Positions 33,246-42,454 of a DNA stretch of 64,000 nucleotides are shown piece by piece. Positions within the stretch are counted from its first letter, which is position 1. Every line of letters starts with the position of its first letter. The notes under the pieces were generated by a model, which was not told where the DNA came from, did no database searches, and saw only the letters and a list, made by a program, of their open reading frames with translations. The translations under genes were made by a program, and so were the position numbers. Source of the DNA: Segetibacter sp. 3557_3 (GTDB taxonomy: Bacteria > Bacteroidota > Bacteroidia > Chitinophagales > Chitinophagaceae); NCBI RefSeq assembly GCF_004354985.1, contig NZ_SMSK01000013.1, positions 62,001-126,000 of the forward strand. Reading direction: 5' to 3'.

Positions 33246-36155
33246 GTGTGTAGAATTGCCGGTATATTCAAGTTAGGTTCGTCGACGCTTCATGAAGATG
33301 TGTTGCGGCTGAGGGATAGTATGCATAGGGGTGGTCCCGACGATGAGGGGATTTATGTTGATGACAGCTTACCCCTGGCGCTTGGCCACAGACGACTTTC
33401 ACTCATTGACCTGAGCCCGGCCGGCCACCAACCTATGAGTGACCGGAATGGTGACCTGCAACTCATTTTCAACGGTGAGATTTATAATTTTCTTGAACTA
33501 AAGGCGACACTCTCGGGCTTTGGTCATGTTTTTACTACCAAGTCTGATACGGAGGTTATCTTAAAGGCGTATTCGCAATGGGGAATATCCTGCTTTACCC
33601 GGTTTAACGGCATGTTTGCCATAGCCCTCTGGGATAAGTCGAAGCAGGAACTTATACTTGCAAGGGACCATGCCGGCATAAAACCTTTGTACTACAGCCT
33701 GACGAAAGATACACTTGTATTTGCGTCGGAAATCCGCGCCTTTAAAGCCTATAGACCCGACTGGCCGGAAAGCGAAGAATGGAAGATTCCGTTTTTAACC
33801 TTTGGTCATATACCGGAGCCGTTTACTACGCTAAAAAATGTACAACCACTTGCCAAAGGCACTTGTGCCGTAATCAAGTTGCCGTCGCTTAGTATTACCC
33901 ATCATGTTTCGGAAATCTTCCAATTTTCAAGTTTAATTAAAACCTTACCCGAGGCGGTTGCGCAGGTTAAGGATAAACTTGATAAGGCCGTAGAACGACA
34001 CCTTATCTCCGATGCACCGATTGGTTTGTTCCTCAGCGGCGGTGTTGACTCTAGCTTGCTTACCCTTATCGCGCAAAAGTATACGGGCAAAAACCTCAAT
34101 ACACTTTCTATAGTATTTGAAGATGCGACCTTAAGCGAAGAACCTTACCAAAAAATAATCATCGATAAAAGCAAGGCGCATCACCAATCGTTCCTCGTAT
34201 CATCTCACGATTTTGAGAATGAATTACCGGATATATTGGAAGCGATGGATCAGCCAAGCATCGACGGCATTAACTCTTATTTCATTTGTAAGTATGCAAG
34301 GCAATATGGTTTAACTGCGGTACTAAGCGGCCTTGGTGCAGATGAACTATTTGGCGGGTACAATTCTTTCCGCTATGCACCAACTGCGGCACTGATACGC
34401 AAGTTTCCATCCTTTCTGCCGGGCATGGCAAATGTGTTTCCAAAAGACAAGATCAAGAAACTTGCAGCCTTACAAAGAAAAGATGCAGTAGGCGAATACC
34501 TGTTTAATCGCGGACTTTATACCACGGCACAAACAGCTGCATTGTTATCCATTAGTGTCGACGAAGTAAACGCCTCACTTGATAAAGTTGCCATAGCACC
34601 ATTACCTGCAAACACCGACAGCCGTAATCGTGCAAGCCATATCGAGACGAACCTGTATATGCAAAACCAGTTACTTAAAGACTGCGACTACATGAGCATG
34701 TGGCATAGTCTCGAAGTAAGGGTCCCGTTCCTCGATAAGGAGCTGATGAAAACGGCTTACAGCATCGATCCGGATATCAAGTACGATAAGCAGATCGGAA
34801 AGCATTTATTGATAAAAGCCTTCGACGATCTACTTCCTAAGGAAATCTGGCAACGTAAGAAACAAGGGTTTACATTTCCTTTTTATAAGTGGATGCGTAA
34901 TGTGCAATCCACACAGCGCGACGATAATTATCGCGGGATACGCCATAAGTTTACAACCGGATCTTTGCATTGGAGCAAATACTGGTTATACCTGCTCAAT
35001 AATAAAAACGCGATTAAGTGCTTTGCACCGCAAGCACCAAGCGTTCTCTTTCTAACACTTTGTACTTTCTCTGCTACCGGTGGAATTGAAAAGTTTAACC
35101 GAAGTTTCTTAAAAGCTTTGCACGACCTGGAAGCAGAAGGCAAGCTGACCGCAGATGCTGCATCGATGTACGACAGCTCCACAGCGAATAATTATTTCGA
35201 GCCAAAAAACATGTTTGCTTTTGCAGGCAACCGTGTAAGGTTCATCCGGGAGGTTGTAAACTTATCGAAGTACTACGATAAAATTGTTGTTGGCCACATC
35301 AATCTTGCGCTTGCTGCTTACCTCATCAAACTTAAGCACAAAGCCAAAAAAATCCTGGTAGTTGCCCATGGTATCGAGGTATGGAATTCGGGTAACGATG
35401 CGATAAAGCTTTCAGCAATTAAAAAGGCCGTTATCAATTCGGCCGACAAGATTTTAGCCGTAAGCAATTTTACCAAACAGCGGATGGTGCAAAACCTTGG
35501 CCTGAAAGAAGATAAGATCAGTATTTTCCCCAATACCATCGATCCTTATTTTAATTATCCTGATAACCTTGCCAAGCCTGCTTACTTAAAGGAGCGCTAC
35601 CAGCTTAACGGGCAGAAGATCATCTATACACTTACCAGGCTGTCATCGAGTGAGCAATATAAAGGTTACGACAGGGTATTGGAAGCTCTTCCTGAAATTA
35701 AGAAAAGAGTACCCGGTATTAAGTATATCATTGCAGGCAAAGCTGACGATGCTGAAAAAGCGCGGATCGAGGCTATGATCAAAAAGCTTGATTTGCAGGA
35801 TACGGTTATGCTTGTTGGATTTTTGAAAAACGAAGAACTTACCGACCACTATTTGCTTGCAGATGTATTTATCCTGCCAAGTACAATGGAAGGCTTCGGT
35901 ATTGTTTATATAGAAGCAATGGCTTGCGGCCTGCCGGTCGTAGCCGGAAACGTTGATGGAAGTGTTGATGCGCTTAAAAATGGCGAACTGGGCAGGTTAA
36001 TCGATCCGGTTTCAATTCCCGACATTGTTGAGTCGTTATCCGTACCCCAGCATGCGGGCACCATGCCATCAGGCAAAAAACTGCAGAGCATGGTACACGA
36101 AAACTTTGGTTTCGAGTCTTACCGCGAACGACTTCGGAAAGCTTTAACAGAGTAG
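33246..36155 (+). CDS. Fusion of AsnB-type amidotransferase and GT4 glycosyltransferase
   Basis: This 969-residue protein starts at a GTG, chosen because the glutaminase nucleophile must be Cys2 (MCRIAGIF). Residues 2-200 are the Ntn glutaminase (RGGPDDEG, FNGEIYN) and about 230-550 the asparagine-synthetase domain with PP-loop SGGVDSS. From about 597 a GT-B glycosyltransferase follows (TGGIEKFN, AHGIEVWN, EGFGIVYIEAMACG). The frame is uninterrupted and the junction clean, so this is a real fusion. Related AsnB-like proteins such as WbpS turn uronic acids into uronamides in O-antigens. Here one polypeptide could amidate a sugar and transfer it. Confidence 0.93.
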   Translation: MCRIAGIFKLGSSTLHEDVLRLRDSMHRGGPDDEGIYVDDSLPLALGHRRLSLIDLSPAGHQPMSDRNGDLQLIFNGEIYNFLELKATLSGFGHVFTTKSDTEVILKAYSQWGISCFTRFNGMFAIALWDKSKQELILARDHAGIKPLYYSLTKDTLVFASEIRAFKAYRPDWPESEEWKIPFLTFGHIPEPFTTLKNVQPLAKGTCAVIKLPSLSITHHVSEIFQFSSLIKTLPEAVAQVKDKLDKAVERHLISDAPIGLFLSGGVDSSLLTLIAQKYTGKNLNTLSIVFEDATLSEEPYQKIIIDKSKAHHQSFLVSSHDFENELPDILEAMDQPSIDGINSYFICKYARQYGLTAVLSGLGADELFGGYNSFRYAPTAALIRKFPSFLPGMANVFPKDKIKKLAALQRKDAVGEYLFNRGLYTTAQTAALLSISVDEVNASLDKVAIAPLPANTDSRNRASHIETNLYMQNQLLKDCDYMSMWHSLEVRVPFLDKELMKTAYSIDPDIKYDKQIGKHLLIKAFDDLLPKEIWQRKKQGFTFPFYKWMRNVQSTQRDDNYRGIRHKFTTGSLHWSKYWLYLLNNKNAIKCFAPQAPSVLFLTLCTFSATGGIEKFNRSFLKALHDLEAEGKLTADAASMYDSSTANNYFEPKNMFAFAGNRVRFIREVVNLSKYYDKIVVGHINLALAAYLIKLKHKAKKILVVAHGIEVWNSGNDAIKLSAIKKAVINSADKILAVSNFTKQRMVQNLGLKEDKISIFPNTIDPYFNYPDNLAKPAYLKERYQLNGQKIIYTLTRLSSSEQYKGYDRVLEALPEIKKRVPGIKYIIAGKADDAEKARIEAMIKKLDLQDTVMLVGFLKNEELTDHYLLADVFILPSTMEGFGIVYIEAMACGLPVVAGNVDGSVDALKNGELGRLIDPVSIPDIVESLSVPQHAGTMPSGKKLQSMVHENFGFESYRERLRKALTE

Positions 36156-36254
36156 ATTTGCGGCAATTGCATAACCCGCCAGGATAAGCATTCGCGAACT
36201 AAAGGTTTAACTGCAATATTTTTTTGGTAGCCGGCAGCAGGAATTTTTTTCGAC

Positions 36255-36277
36255 ATCGTTGTGTCACTCACTTGTAC
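36255..36277 (+). repeat. Dispersed modular repeat, short form
   Basis: ATCGTTG, GTCACTC and CTTGTAC occur within 23 bp, matching the short form at 63625 apart from a few substitutions. It lies between the fusion gene and wzm. Confidence 0.5.
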
Positions 36278-36433
36278 GGCAACAACGCTGTTCATCAAAG
36301 CAAACAGTTCAGGAAATAGTAATAAGCCGATAAGGAATTCGCCTATTCTTGCATTGCCTTGGTTCATTTGTAAATAAACGAGATTAGATCAGTAGCGTTG
36401 GGCCTTTTATGTGCCTGACGATTTTAGAAAATT

Positions 36434-37321
36434 ATGGAAACCACAATAAGAAAAGATCAGGATACGGCCGCTTCTTACGGCGATTGGGACATGGTGATAG
36501 AACCACAGACCAGCTCTTTAAATCTTAAGCTTGGTGATGTATGGCAATACCGTGACCTGTTGATGTTATTGGTTCGACGTGATTTTGTTTCTTTTTACAA
36601 GCAAACAGTGCTTGGTCCTGTTTGGTTTTTTATACAACCGTTATTTACTACAATCATTTACACGTTCATCTTTGGCGACCTTGCAGGCATATCAACTGAT
36701 GGTATTGAACCCAAAGCCTTGTTTTATGTTGCGGGGGTAACCTGCTGGAACTATTTCGCAGAATGCCTGACCAAAACCTCTACGGTCTTTAAAGATAATT
36801 CAAACGTATTTGGTAAGGTTTACTTTCCAAGGTTGATCATGCCGCTAAGTATTGTCATGAGTAACCTCATTAAATTTGGCGTTCAAATGCTCCTTTTTGC
36901 CGTTATGATGATTTACTTCAGCCTGCTTGGAGGTGGTACCTTTCACCTTACCTGGTATGTATTGCTCTTCCCTGTTCTTGTTGTGCAGATGGCACTCCTG
37001 GGACTTGGACTAGGGATGATCATTTCTGCACTAACTACAAAATATCGTGACCTGGTGTTCCTGGTAACCTTTGGTGTGCAGTTGCTGATGTATGCCACCA
37101 CGGTGGTTTATCCGTTATCAAAAGCTCCAGAAAAATACAAGTGGCTCATATCGCTGAACCCGATGACACCAATCATCGAAACCTTCCGGTATGGCTTTCT
37201 CGGGGCAGGTACATTTACCTGGGCTTCGTTGGCTATCAGCGCTGCTATTACCCTTGGAATAACGTTATTCGGAATAATTATTTTTAATAAAGTAGAGCGG
37301 AATTTTATAGATACTGTATAG
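36434..37321 (+). CDS. wzm: Polysaccharide ABC exporter permease, Wzm
   Basis: The 295-residue protein has about six transmembrane helices and the ABC-2 polysaccharide exporter pattern (WQYRDLLMLLVRRDF, YKQTVLGPVWFFIQPL, LNPMTPIIETFRYGFLG). With Wzt it exports complete, lipid-linked polysaccharide chains across the inner membrane. It starts 278 bp after the fusion gene. The 306-bp gap to wzt is unusual, because the two are normally adjacent. Confidence 0.95.
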   Translation: METTIRKDQDTAASYGDWDMVIEPQTSSLNLKLGDVWQYRDLLMLLVRRDFVSFYKQTVLGPVWFFIQPLFTTIIYTFIFGDLAGISTDGIEPKALFYVAGVTCWNYFAECLTKTSTVFKDNSNVFGKVYFPRLIMPLSIVMSNLIKFGVQMLLFAVMMIYFSLLGGGTFHLTWYVLLFPVLVVQMALLGLGLGMIISALTTKYRDLVFLVTFGVQLLMYATTVVYPLSKAPEKYKWLISLNPMTPIIETFRYGFLGAGTFTWASLAISAAITLGITLFGIIIFNKVERNFIDTV

Positions 37322-37627
37322 GGAAACGGCCTGCGTCTTTTCTTTCGGTATCTCAACTAGCTTTCTAACCGGCTACGTATTTTGGGGATTTCAGGAAAAC
37401 AACTGATATCCAGGTCTTCATGACTAGCCCAAATAGCTTACGCTACCATATGATCAAACCGGTATGCAGGTGACAGGTTTATCCGGCAAGCTACTGTTTT
37501 AGCAAATGGATATAGGCATTGCTGCTGCTGCAAAATTCCCGGTTCCTTCACGATTGCTGCCTTCACATTGCTTTCCATACGTCTTATTTATTCAAAGAAT
37601 CATCTACAAGAAAATTAGTGCTTTAGA
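37322..37627. other. Intergenic gap between wzm and wzt
   Basis: These 306 bases separate two genes that are normally contiguous. I see no gene, repeat or convincing promoter in them. Confidence 0.4.
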
Positions 37628-38893
37628 ATGTCTGTAGCTATAAAAGTTGAAAATTTATCAAAGGCTTACCAATTGGGTGAAATCGGTACGGGTACTATTT
37701 CGCGTGACCTGGAACGTTGGTGGGCAAGAAAGCGTGGCAAGGAAGATCCATTTCTGAAGATAGGTGAGTCAAACGACCGGACAGTTAAGGGTGGCAGCAA
37801 TGTAGTGTGGAGCCTTAAGGATTTAAACTTTGAGATTTCACAAGGCGACCCGATCGGTATAATCGGCAGAAACGGTGCGGGTAAAAGCACGTTATTAAAA
37901 CTCCTGAGTCGTGTTACGGCACCAACGGTGGGATCGATTAAAGCCAAAGGTAGAATAGCAAGTTTGCTTGAAGTAGGTACAGGTTTCCATCCTGATCTTA
38001 CCGGGCGGGAGAACATCTTTTTAAACGGGGCTATCCTTGGTATGCGGAAGTACGAGATAAAAAGAAAGTTCGACGAAATTGTAGAGTTTGCCGGAGTCGA
38101 AAGATATATCAACACACCGGTTAAAAGATATTCATCGGGTATGTATGTGCGCCTGGCATTTGCCGTTGCTGCCCACCTTGAGTCGGAGATTTTGATTGTG
38201 GATGAGGTACTTGCTGTAGGTGACTCGGAGTTTCAGAAAAAATGCCTTGGAAAAATGGGCGATGTGAGTAAAGGGGAAGGGCGAACAGTGCTATTTGTAA
38301 GTCACCAAATGGGATCCATTGCCCAGCTTTGCGAAAAAGCCATCCTGTTAAACAAGGGCCAGGTGGTTGCTTACAGCAAAACCACGGAAGTAATTGAGAG
38401 TTACTTATCACTCGGAAAAACCTTGTCTAACAAGTATAAGTGTGCTCCGGAGAAACAAACGCAGGAGTACTACTTCGAGGAGCTTTATACGGTGAACGAT
38501 CGCAACGAAGAAACAGACCAGTTTGGCTTCAATGAAACCATTACTGTGGTGATGAGGATTGTTGCAAAGCAGCGGTATGCTAACGTACTCCTCGGTCTTA
38601 ACCTGCAGAATAACCTTGGTGGTTTTGTTGCATCTACGGTTAATGAATTTGAATACCATAGAGAAACCGGAAATTACCATTATGACTTCCGCGTATCTAT
38701 GCCAAGCGGGATCATTGCGCCGAATACATATGCATTTCGCTTTGCGATTTTTTCGGATGGCGGAAAAATCTACGATATGCTTGAGGCCGAATGCCAGCTT
38801 AAAATAAACGATACAGGAACCAGTCTTTCACGCTATGAAGGCCTTGACTATGGAAACGTGATTCTTGACTTTGAATGGGAAAAGCTCAACTAA
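37628..38893 (+). CDS. wzt: Polysaccharide ABC exporter ATPase, Wzt with C-terminal domain
   Basis: The 421-residue protein has an ABC ATPase (Walker A GRNGAGKST, signature YSSGMYVRLAF, Walker B ILIVDEVLAVGD) in its first 250 residues. An additional beta-rich domain follows from about 260 to 421. This extension is the Wzt C-terminal domain, which in E. coli O8/O9a recognises a chemical cap on the non-reducing end of the chain before export. That implies a chain-terminating modification here; a methyltransferase gene lies two genes downstream. Confidence 0.94.
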   Translation: MSVAIKVENLSKAYQLGEIGTGTISRDLERWWARKRGKEDPFLKIGESNDRTVKGGSNVVWSLKDLNFEISQGDPIGIIGRNGAGKSTLLKLLSRVTAPTVGSIKAKGRIASLLEVGTGFHPDLTGRENIFLNGAILGMRKYEIKRKFDEIVEFAGVERYINTPVKRYSSGMYVRLAFAVAAHLESEILIVDEVLAVGDSEFQKKCLGKMGDVSKGEGRTVLFVSHQMGSIAQLCEKAILLNKGQVVAYSKTTEVIESYLSLGKTLSNKYKCAPEKQTQEYYFEELYTVNDRNEETDQFGFNETITVVMRIVAKQRYANVLLGLNLQNNLGGFVASTVNEFEYHRETGNYHYDFRVSMPSGIIAPNTYAFRFAIFSDGGKIYDMLEAECQLKINDTGTSLSRYEGLDYGNVILDFEWEKLN

Positions 38894-38954
38894 GCAGTTC
38901 AACCCATCTCCTTTTACCAGTTTTTTTATACATCATCAGAAAATAAGAATCTTA

Positions 38955-39560
38955 ATGAGTTTTGAAAAAGTAGCAAGAAAACTTTTCCGGCTTGTCTTTC
39001 CCGGAAAAAAACCCATTGACTACTCAAAAATGCCAAATGTTACCATTGGTAAGAACACGGAATTTGCCGGAAGTATAGATATGTCAAGGGCACCAAATTC
39101 ACGTGTGATCATTGGCGATGATTGTATGATTGGCTGTGCAATTAACCTGGAGACAGATAATGCAGTGTTAGAGATCGGCAACAATGTTTTTATCGGCGGT
39201 GGATCTAAGATTCAGGTTACGAGTAAAATAACCATTGAGTCCGACATCCTGATTTCAACCGATTGCATGATCCAGGATAGCGATAATCATCATGTCGACT
39301 TCAACATCCGGAAAAAAGACCTTCAGGAATGGCGCAGGGGATACCATGACTGGACTACCCACCCAAGCTTGCCAATTAAAATCAGTCATGGTGCCTGGGT
39401 AGGCGCCAGGGTTATCATTTTAAAGGGTACAACCATTGGAGAAAAAGCGATTGTAGGCGCTGGAAGCGTCGTCACCAAAGATGTCGCCCCATATACCATT
39501 GCGGCAGGTAATCCTGCAAGGATGATAAAGGAAATCGCAGAACGAGAAGTCACCACATAG
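38955..39560 (+). CDS. Acyltransferase, left-handed beta-helix (hexapeptide) type
   Basis: The 201-residue protein contains hexapeptide repeats (IGDDCMIGC, IGNNVFIGGG, IGEKAIVGAGSVV) and ends in the KDVAPYTIAAGNPARMI signature of O-acetyltransferases of the CatB/LacA/WcaF type. It probably acetylates a sugar of the polysaccharide from acetyl-CoA in the cytoplasm. I start it at the ATG at 38955 (MSFEKVARK); an upstream start at 38865 would overlap wzt. Confidence 0.9.
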   Translation: MSFEKVARKLFRLVFPGKKPIDYSKMPNVTIGKNTEFAGSIDMSRAPNSRVIIGDDCMIGCAINLETDNAVLEIGNNVFIGGGSKIQVTSKITIESDILISTDCMIQDSDNHHVDFNIRKKDLQEWRRGYHDWTTHPSLPIKISHGAWVGARVIILKGTTIGEKAIVGAGSVVTKDVAPYTIAAGNPARMIKEIAEREVTT

Positions 39561-39642
39561 TTTACAAGGTTCACAAATTCTTAGCCCGGTATCGCTAACG
39601 GCTGTTTTACTTAGCGCAATTGATTATTAATTTTTAGCTTTT

Positions 39643-40446
39643 ATGATTTTAGATCTTTATCGAAAGACAAAATGGTTTTTACAGAATTACAAGGACGTCG
39701 GGTATGGAAATAAGTTGGTTCCAAAAACGGCAACAATGGTTATCGACGGATATTTCAACGGCGAAGTCACTTATGCCACTGACAATCTGGTAACAACCAA
39801 CAACTGTGATTTCATTAAAGATCCCCGGTTTGCGAAGGCGTACCAGGCAGCAGCAGATACCAACCCGTGGAGCGGGTTTACTTTACAATGGCGGGTATAC
39901 ATTGTATGCTGGTTTGCTGAACATGTAAAGAAACTTGAGGGTGACTTTGTGGAGTGCGGTGTAAACACCGGGGCGTATTCAAGAGCCATCATCGATTATA
40001 TTGATTTTGCATCTTTGAACAAGAAGTTCTATTTGCTCGACACCTATGAAGGACTTGTAAAGGAACAGATCTCCGAAGCTGAGAAAAAAGAAGGACTGGA
40101 TACCATATACCTCGATAACTACCGCGACGTTTACAATGACGTGGTGAAAACCTTTGCCCCGTTCAAAAATGTTCAAATCGTTCGTGGTGCAGTTCCACAT
40201 ACGCTGCCCGAAGTAACTTCTGAAAAGATCTGTTACCTGTCGATTGATATGAACGTAACAGAACCCGAGATTGCAGCCGTTAACTACTTCTGGGATCGTA
40301 TCGTTCCTGGTGGGGTGATCATCCTCGATGACTATGGTTTCCCGGCACACATTAATCAAAAGCTTGCTTTTGACCAGCTGGCCAAAGAAAGAAATACCCA
40401 GATTTTATCACTTCCAACCGGCCAGGGGATCATCATCAAGCCATGA
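39643..40446 (+). CDS. TylF/MycF-family O-methyltransferase
   Basis: The 267-residue protein matches the macrocin-O-methyltransferase family (TylF). These SAM-dependent, metal-dependent enzymes methylate sugar hydroxyls. The SAM-binding GDFVECGVNTGAYS, the FYLLDTYEGL strand and the metal-site ILDDYG are visible. It overlaps the next gene by ATGA. Adjacent to a Wzt with a C-terminal domain, it is a candidate for the terminal cap, but it could equally methylate an internal residue. Confidence 0.9.
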   Translation: MILDLYRKTKWFLQNYKDVGYGNKLVPKTATMVIDGYFNGEVTYATDNLVTTNNCDFIKDPRFAKAYQAAADTNPWSGFTLQWRVYIVCWFAEHVKKLEGDFVECGVNTGAYSRAIIDYIDFASLNKKFYLLDTYEGLVKEQISEAEKKEGLDTIYLDNYRDVYNDVVKTFAPFKNVQIVRGAVPHTLPEVTSEKICYLSIDMNVTEPEIAAVNYFWDRIVPGGVIILDDYGFPAHINQKLAFDQLAKERNTQILSLPTGQGIIIKP

Positions 40447-41339
40447 GAATTCTAATCCTTGGATCAGAAGGGTTTATCGGAAGTAATGCAGTACGGCACT
40501 TCGAAGCAAACGGCCATACTGTTTTTAAGGCAGATATTATTATCAAGGAAGAACCTGGTTACACCATTATTAATCCTGAACACAGCGACTTCACCAGCTT
40601 GTTTTTAGGTAAGCAACTCGACGCCTGCATTAATGCAACCGGTTCCGCCAACGTACAGTTCTCTTTTACGAACCCTGCGCTTGATTATAGCCTCAATGTG
40701 GCCAACGTTTACCTCTTGCTTGATGCCATACGCAGGTATGGTGAAGGATGCAGGTTCATTAACCTTTCAAGTGCGGCTGTTTATGGCAACCCAAGCGTAC
40801 TGCCGATTTCTGAAGAGGTTCAGTGTGCCCCCTTGTCACCGTACGGCTTGCATAAACTCTATAGCGAACACATCTGCAAAGAATTCACGGACCATTTTGG
40901 CGTACCGACTATTTGCCTGCGTATTTTCTCGGCTTATGGTGAGGGCCTGAAAAAGCAATTGTTCTGGGATTTGTACAAAAAACTGAGTGCACCTGTAAAG
41001 CGCGTACAATTATTTGGAACAGGCAATGAGTCAAGAGACTTTATTTATGTTGGCGACCTCGTTCGTGCGCTTGAAAGTATTCTTTTACATGCCGACTTCA
41101 ATGGGAAGGCTATAAACGTAGCAAGTGGAAGGGAAACACGTATCAGCGAAGTTGTGGAACTTTTTAAAACGCTGCTGCACTCAGAGATTGACATCAACTT
41201 CAGTGGTGAAAATAAGATTGGCGATCCTGTTAACTGGAGGGCCGACATCAGCCTGCTTGCAAGCTTAGGATTTGAAGCAACAACAGAAATAGATACCGGG
41301 TTAAAAAATTACATTGAATGGGTAAAAGGAAAAGAATAG
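40443..41339 (+). CDS. NAD-dependent sugar epimerase/dehydratase (SDR)
   Basis: The 298-residue extended SDR has GSEGFIG (residues 8-14) for NAD binding and catalytic YGLHK (SPYGLHK, near 138). It is close to the NDP-sugar epimerase group, but the substrate cannot be read. It begins inside the methyltransferase stop codon (ATGA) and overlaps the following glycosyltransferase by 22 bp, so all three are translationally coupled. Confidence 0.9.
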   Translation: MRILILGSEGFIGSNAVRHFEANGHTVFKADIIIKEEPGYTIINPEHSDFTSLFLGKQLDACINATGSANVQFSFTNPALDYSLNVANVYLLLDAIRRYGEGCRFINLSSAAVYGNPSVLPISEEVQCAPLSPYGLHKLYSEHICKEFTDHFGVPTICLRIFSAYGEGLKKQLFWDLYKKLSAPVKRVQLFGTGNESRDFIYVGDLVRALESILLHADFNGKAINVASGRETRISEVVELFKTLLHSEIDINFSGENKIGDPVNWRADISLLASLGFEATTEIDTGLKNYIEWVKGKE

Positions 41340-42454
41340 CTACGCTTCTGAGCAGCTATTCTTCAGCTACAGGTGTTACGATTTACTTAATAAACCTCAT
41401 TAAACATTTCAACGCGTTTGAAGATGCAAGCAAGCCGGAACTGATTGTATTTTACAGTAACGACTCACCGATAGATGATGTAAAGAAAATTGGATATCCG
41501 TATATAGAGTATATCAACTCCGATAAGCGACAGTTCATTTTGTGGCGCATTTTTAAGCGGCTGATCAGGGTAGTGTTTAAAAAAGAAATCAACAATTACG
41601 TAAAAGCTGATTTTGTTTACCCTGCACTTGAGACAGAGAAGTTCTCGCTTATAAAGACCAAAATATTTTGGAAGGAAGACTTCCAGGAATGCTACCTGCC
41701 GGAAAACTTTACCAAAGAAGACATCTCCTATACCGAAAGCTTCTTCAAACTATTGGCTGATAATCCTGACTACCACCTGGTTTTAAGCAGTGAGTCGTCC
41801 AGGAACGATTTGTTCAAGTTTTATGGGAACATTAAAAATCCCATCCATATCCTACGCTTTGTTTCTTTAATTCCGGAGTTACAGCCCGAGAAGACTCCGG
41901 CGGTGTTAAAACAATACAATATCGACGCGCGATACTTTATTGTTTGTAACCAGTTCTGGCCACATAAGAATCACATCACCGTAATTGAAGCAGTAGCGAT
42001 TTTGAGGCAACAGGGATACGAAGACTTCAAAGTTGTATTTACCGGTAAAACTTCCTCACATCGTAATAAAGAATATTTTCCAAGTTTACAGAAGCGTATT
42101 GATGAACTTGGAATTTCGAAGCAATTTATCGTGACCGGGTTTTTGCAACGGGAGGATCAACTACTAATGATGCAGAATTCACTTGCCGTTGTTCAGCCAT
42201 CGTTGTTTGAAGGCTGGAGTACGGTAATTGAAGATGCAAAGGCGCTAAACAAATATGTAATCGCAGCCGATCTTGATGTAAACATTGAGCAGATGACAGA
42301 AAATGTCTCTTTCTTCGGAAGGCTCAATGCTGATGAACTCGCCCTGCAGATGAAAAAGGTCCTCATCGATCCGCCTGTTGTAAAAGAAAAAGATTACAAG
42401 CAAAATATTCAAAAGTTCCGTAACGACCTGGCAGACCTGTTTCAGTTATCATGA
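41318..42454 (+). CDS. Glycosyltransferase family 4
   Basis: The 378-residue GT-B protein has the retaining family-4 signature EGWSTVIEDAKAL near the C-terminus and HKNHITVIEAVAIL before it. The N-terminal SSATGVTIYLINLI forms the acceptor-side lobe. It transfers a sugar from a nucleotide donor to the growing chain on the cytoplasmic face. It overlaps its neighbours on both sides (22 bp upstream, ATGA downstream). Confidence 0.9.
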   Translation: MGKRKRIATLLSSYSSATGVTIYLINLIKHFNAFEDASKPELIVFYSNDSPIDDVKKIGYPYIEYINSDKRQFILWRIFKRLIRVVFKKEINNYVKADFVYPALETEKFSLIKTKIFWKEDFQECYLPENFTKEDISYTESFFKLLADNPDYHLVLSSESSRNDLFKFYGNIKNPIHILRFVSLIPELQPEKTPAVLKQYNIDARYFIVCNQFWPHKNHITVIEAVAILRQQGYEDFKVVFTGKTSSHRNKEYFPSLQKRIDELGISKQFIVTGFLQREDQLLMMQNSLAVVQPSLFEGWSTVIEDAKALNKYVIAADLDVNIEQMTENVSFFGRLNADELALQMKKVLIDPPVVKEKDYKQNIQKFRNDLADLFQLS

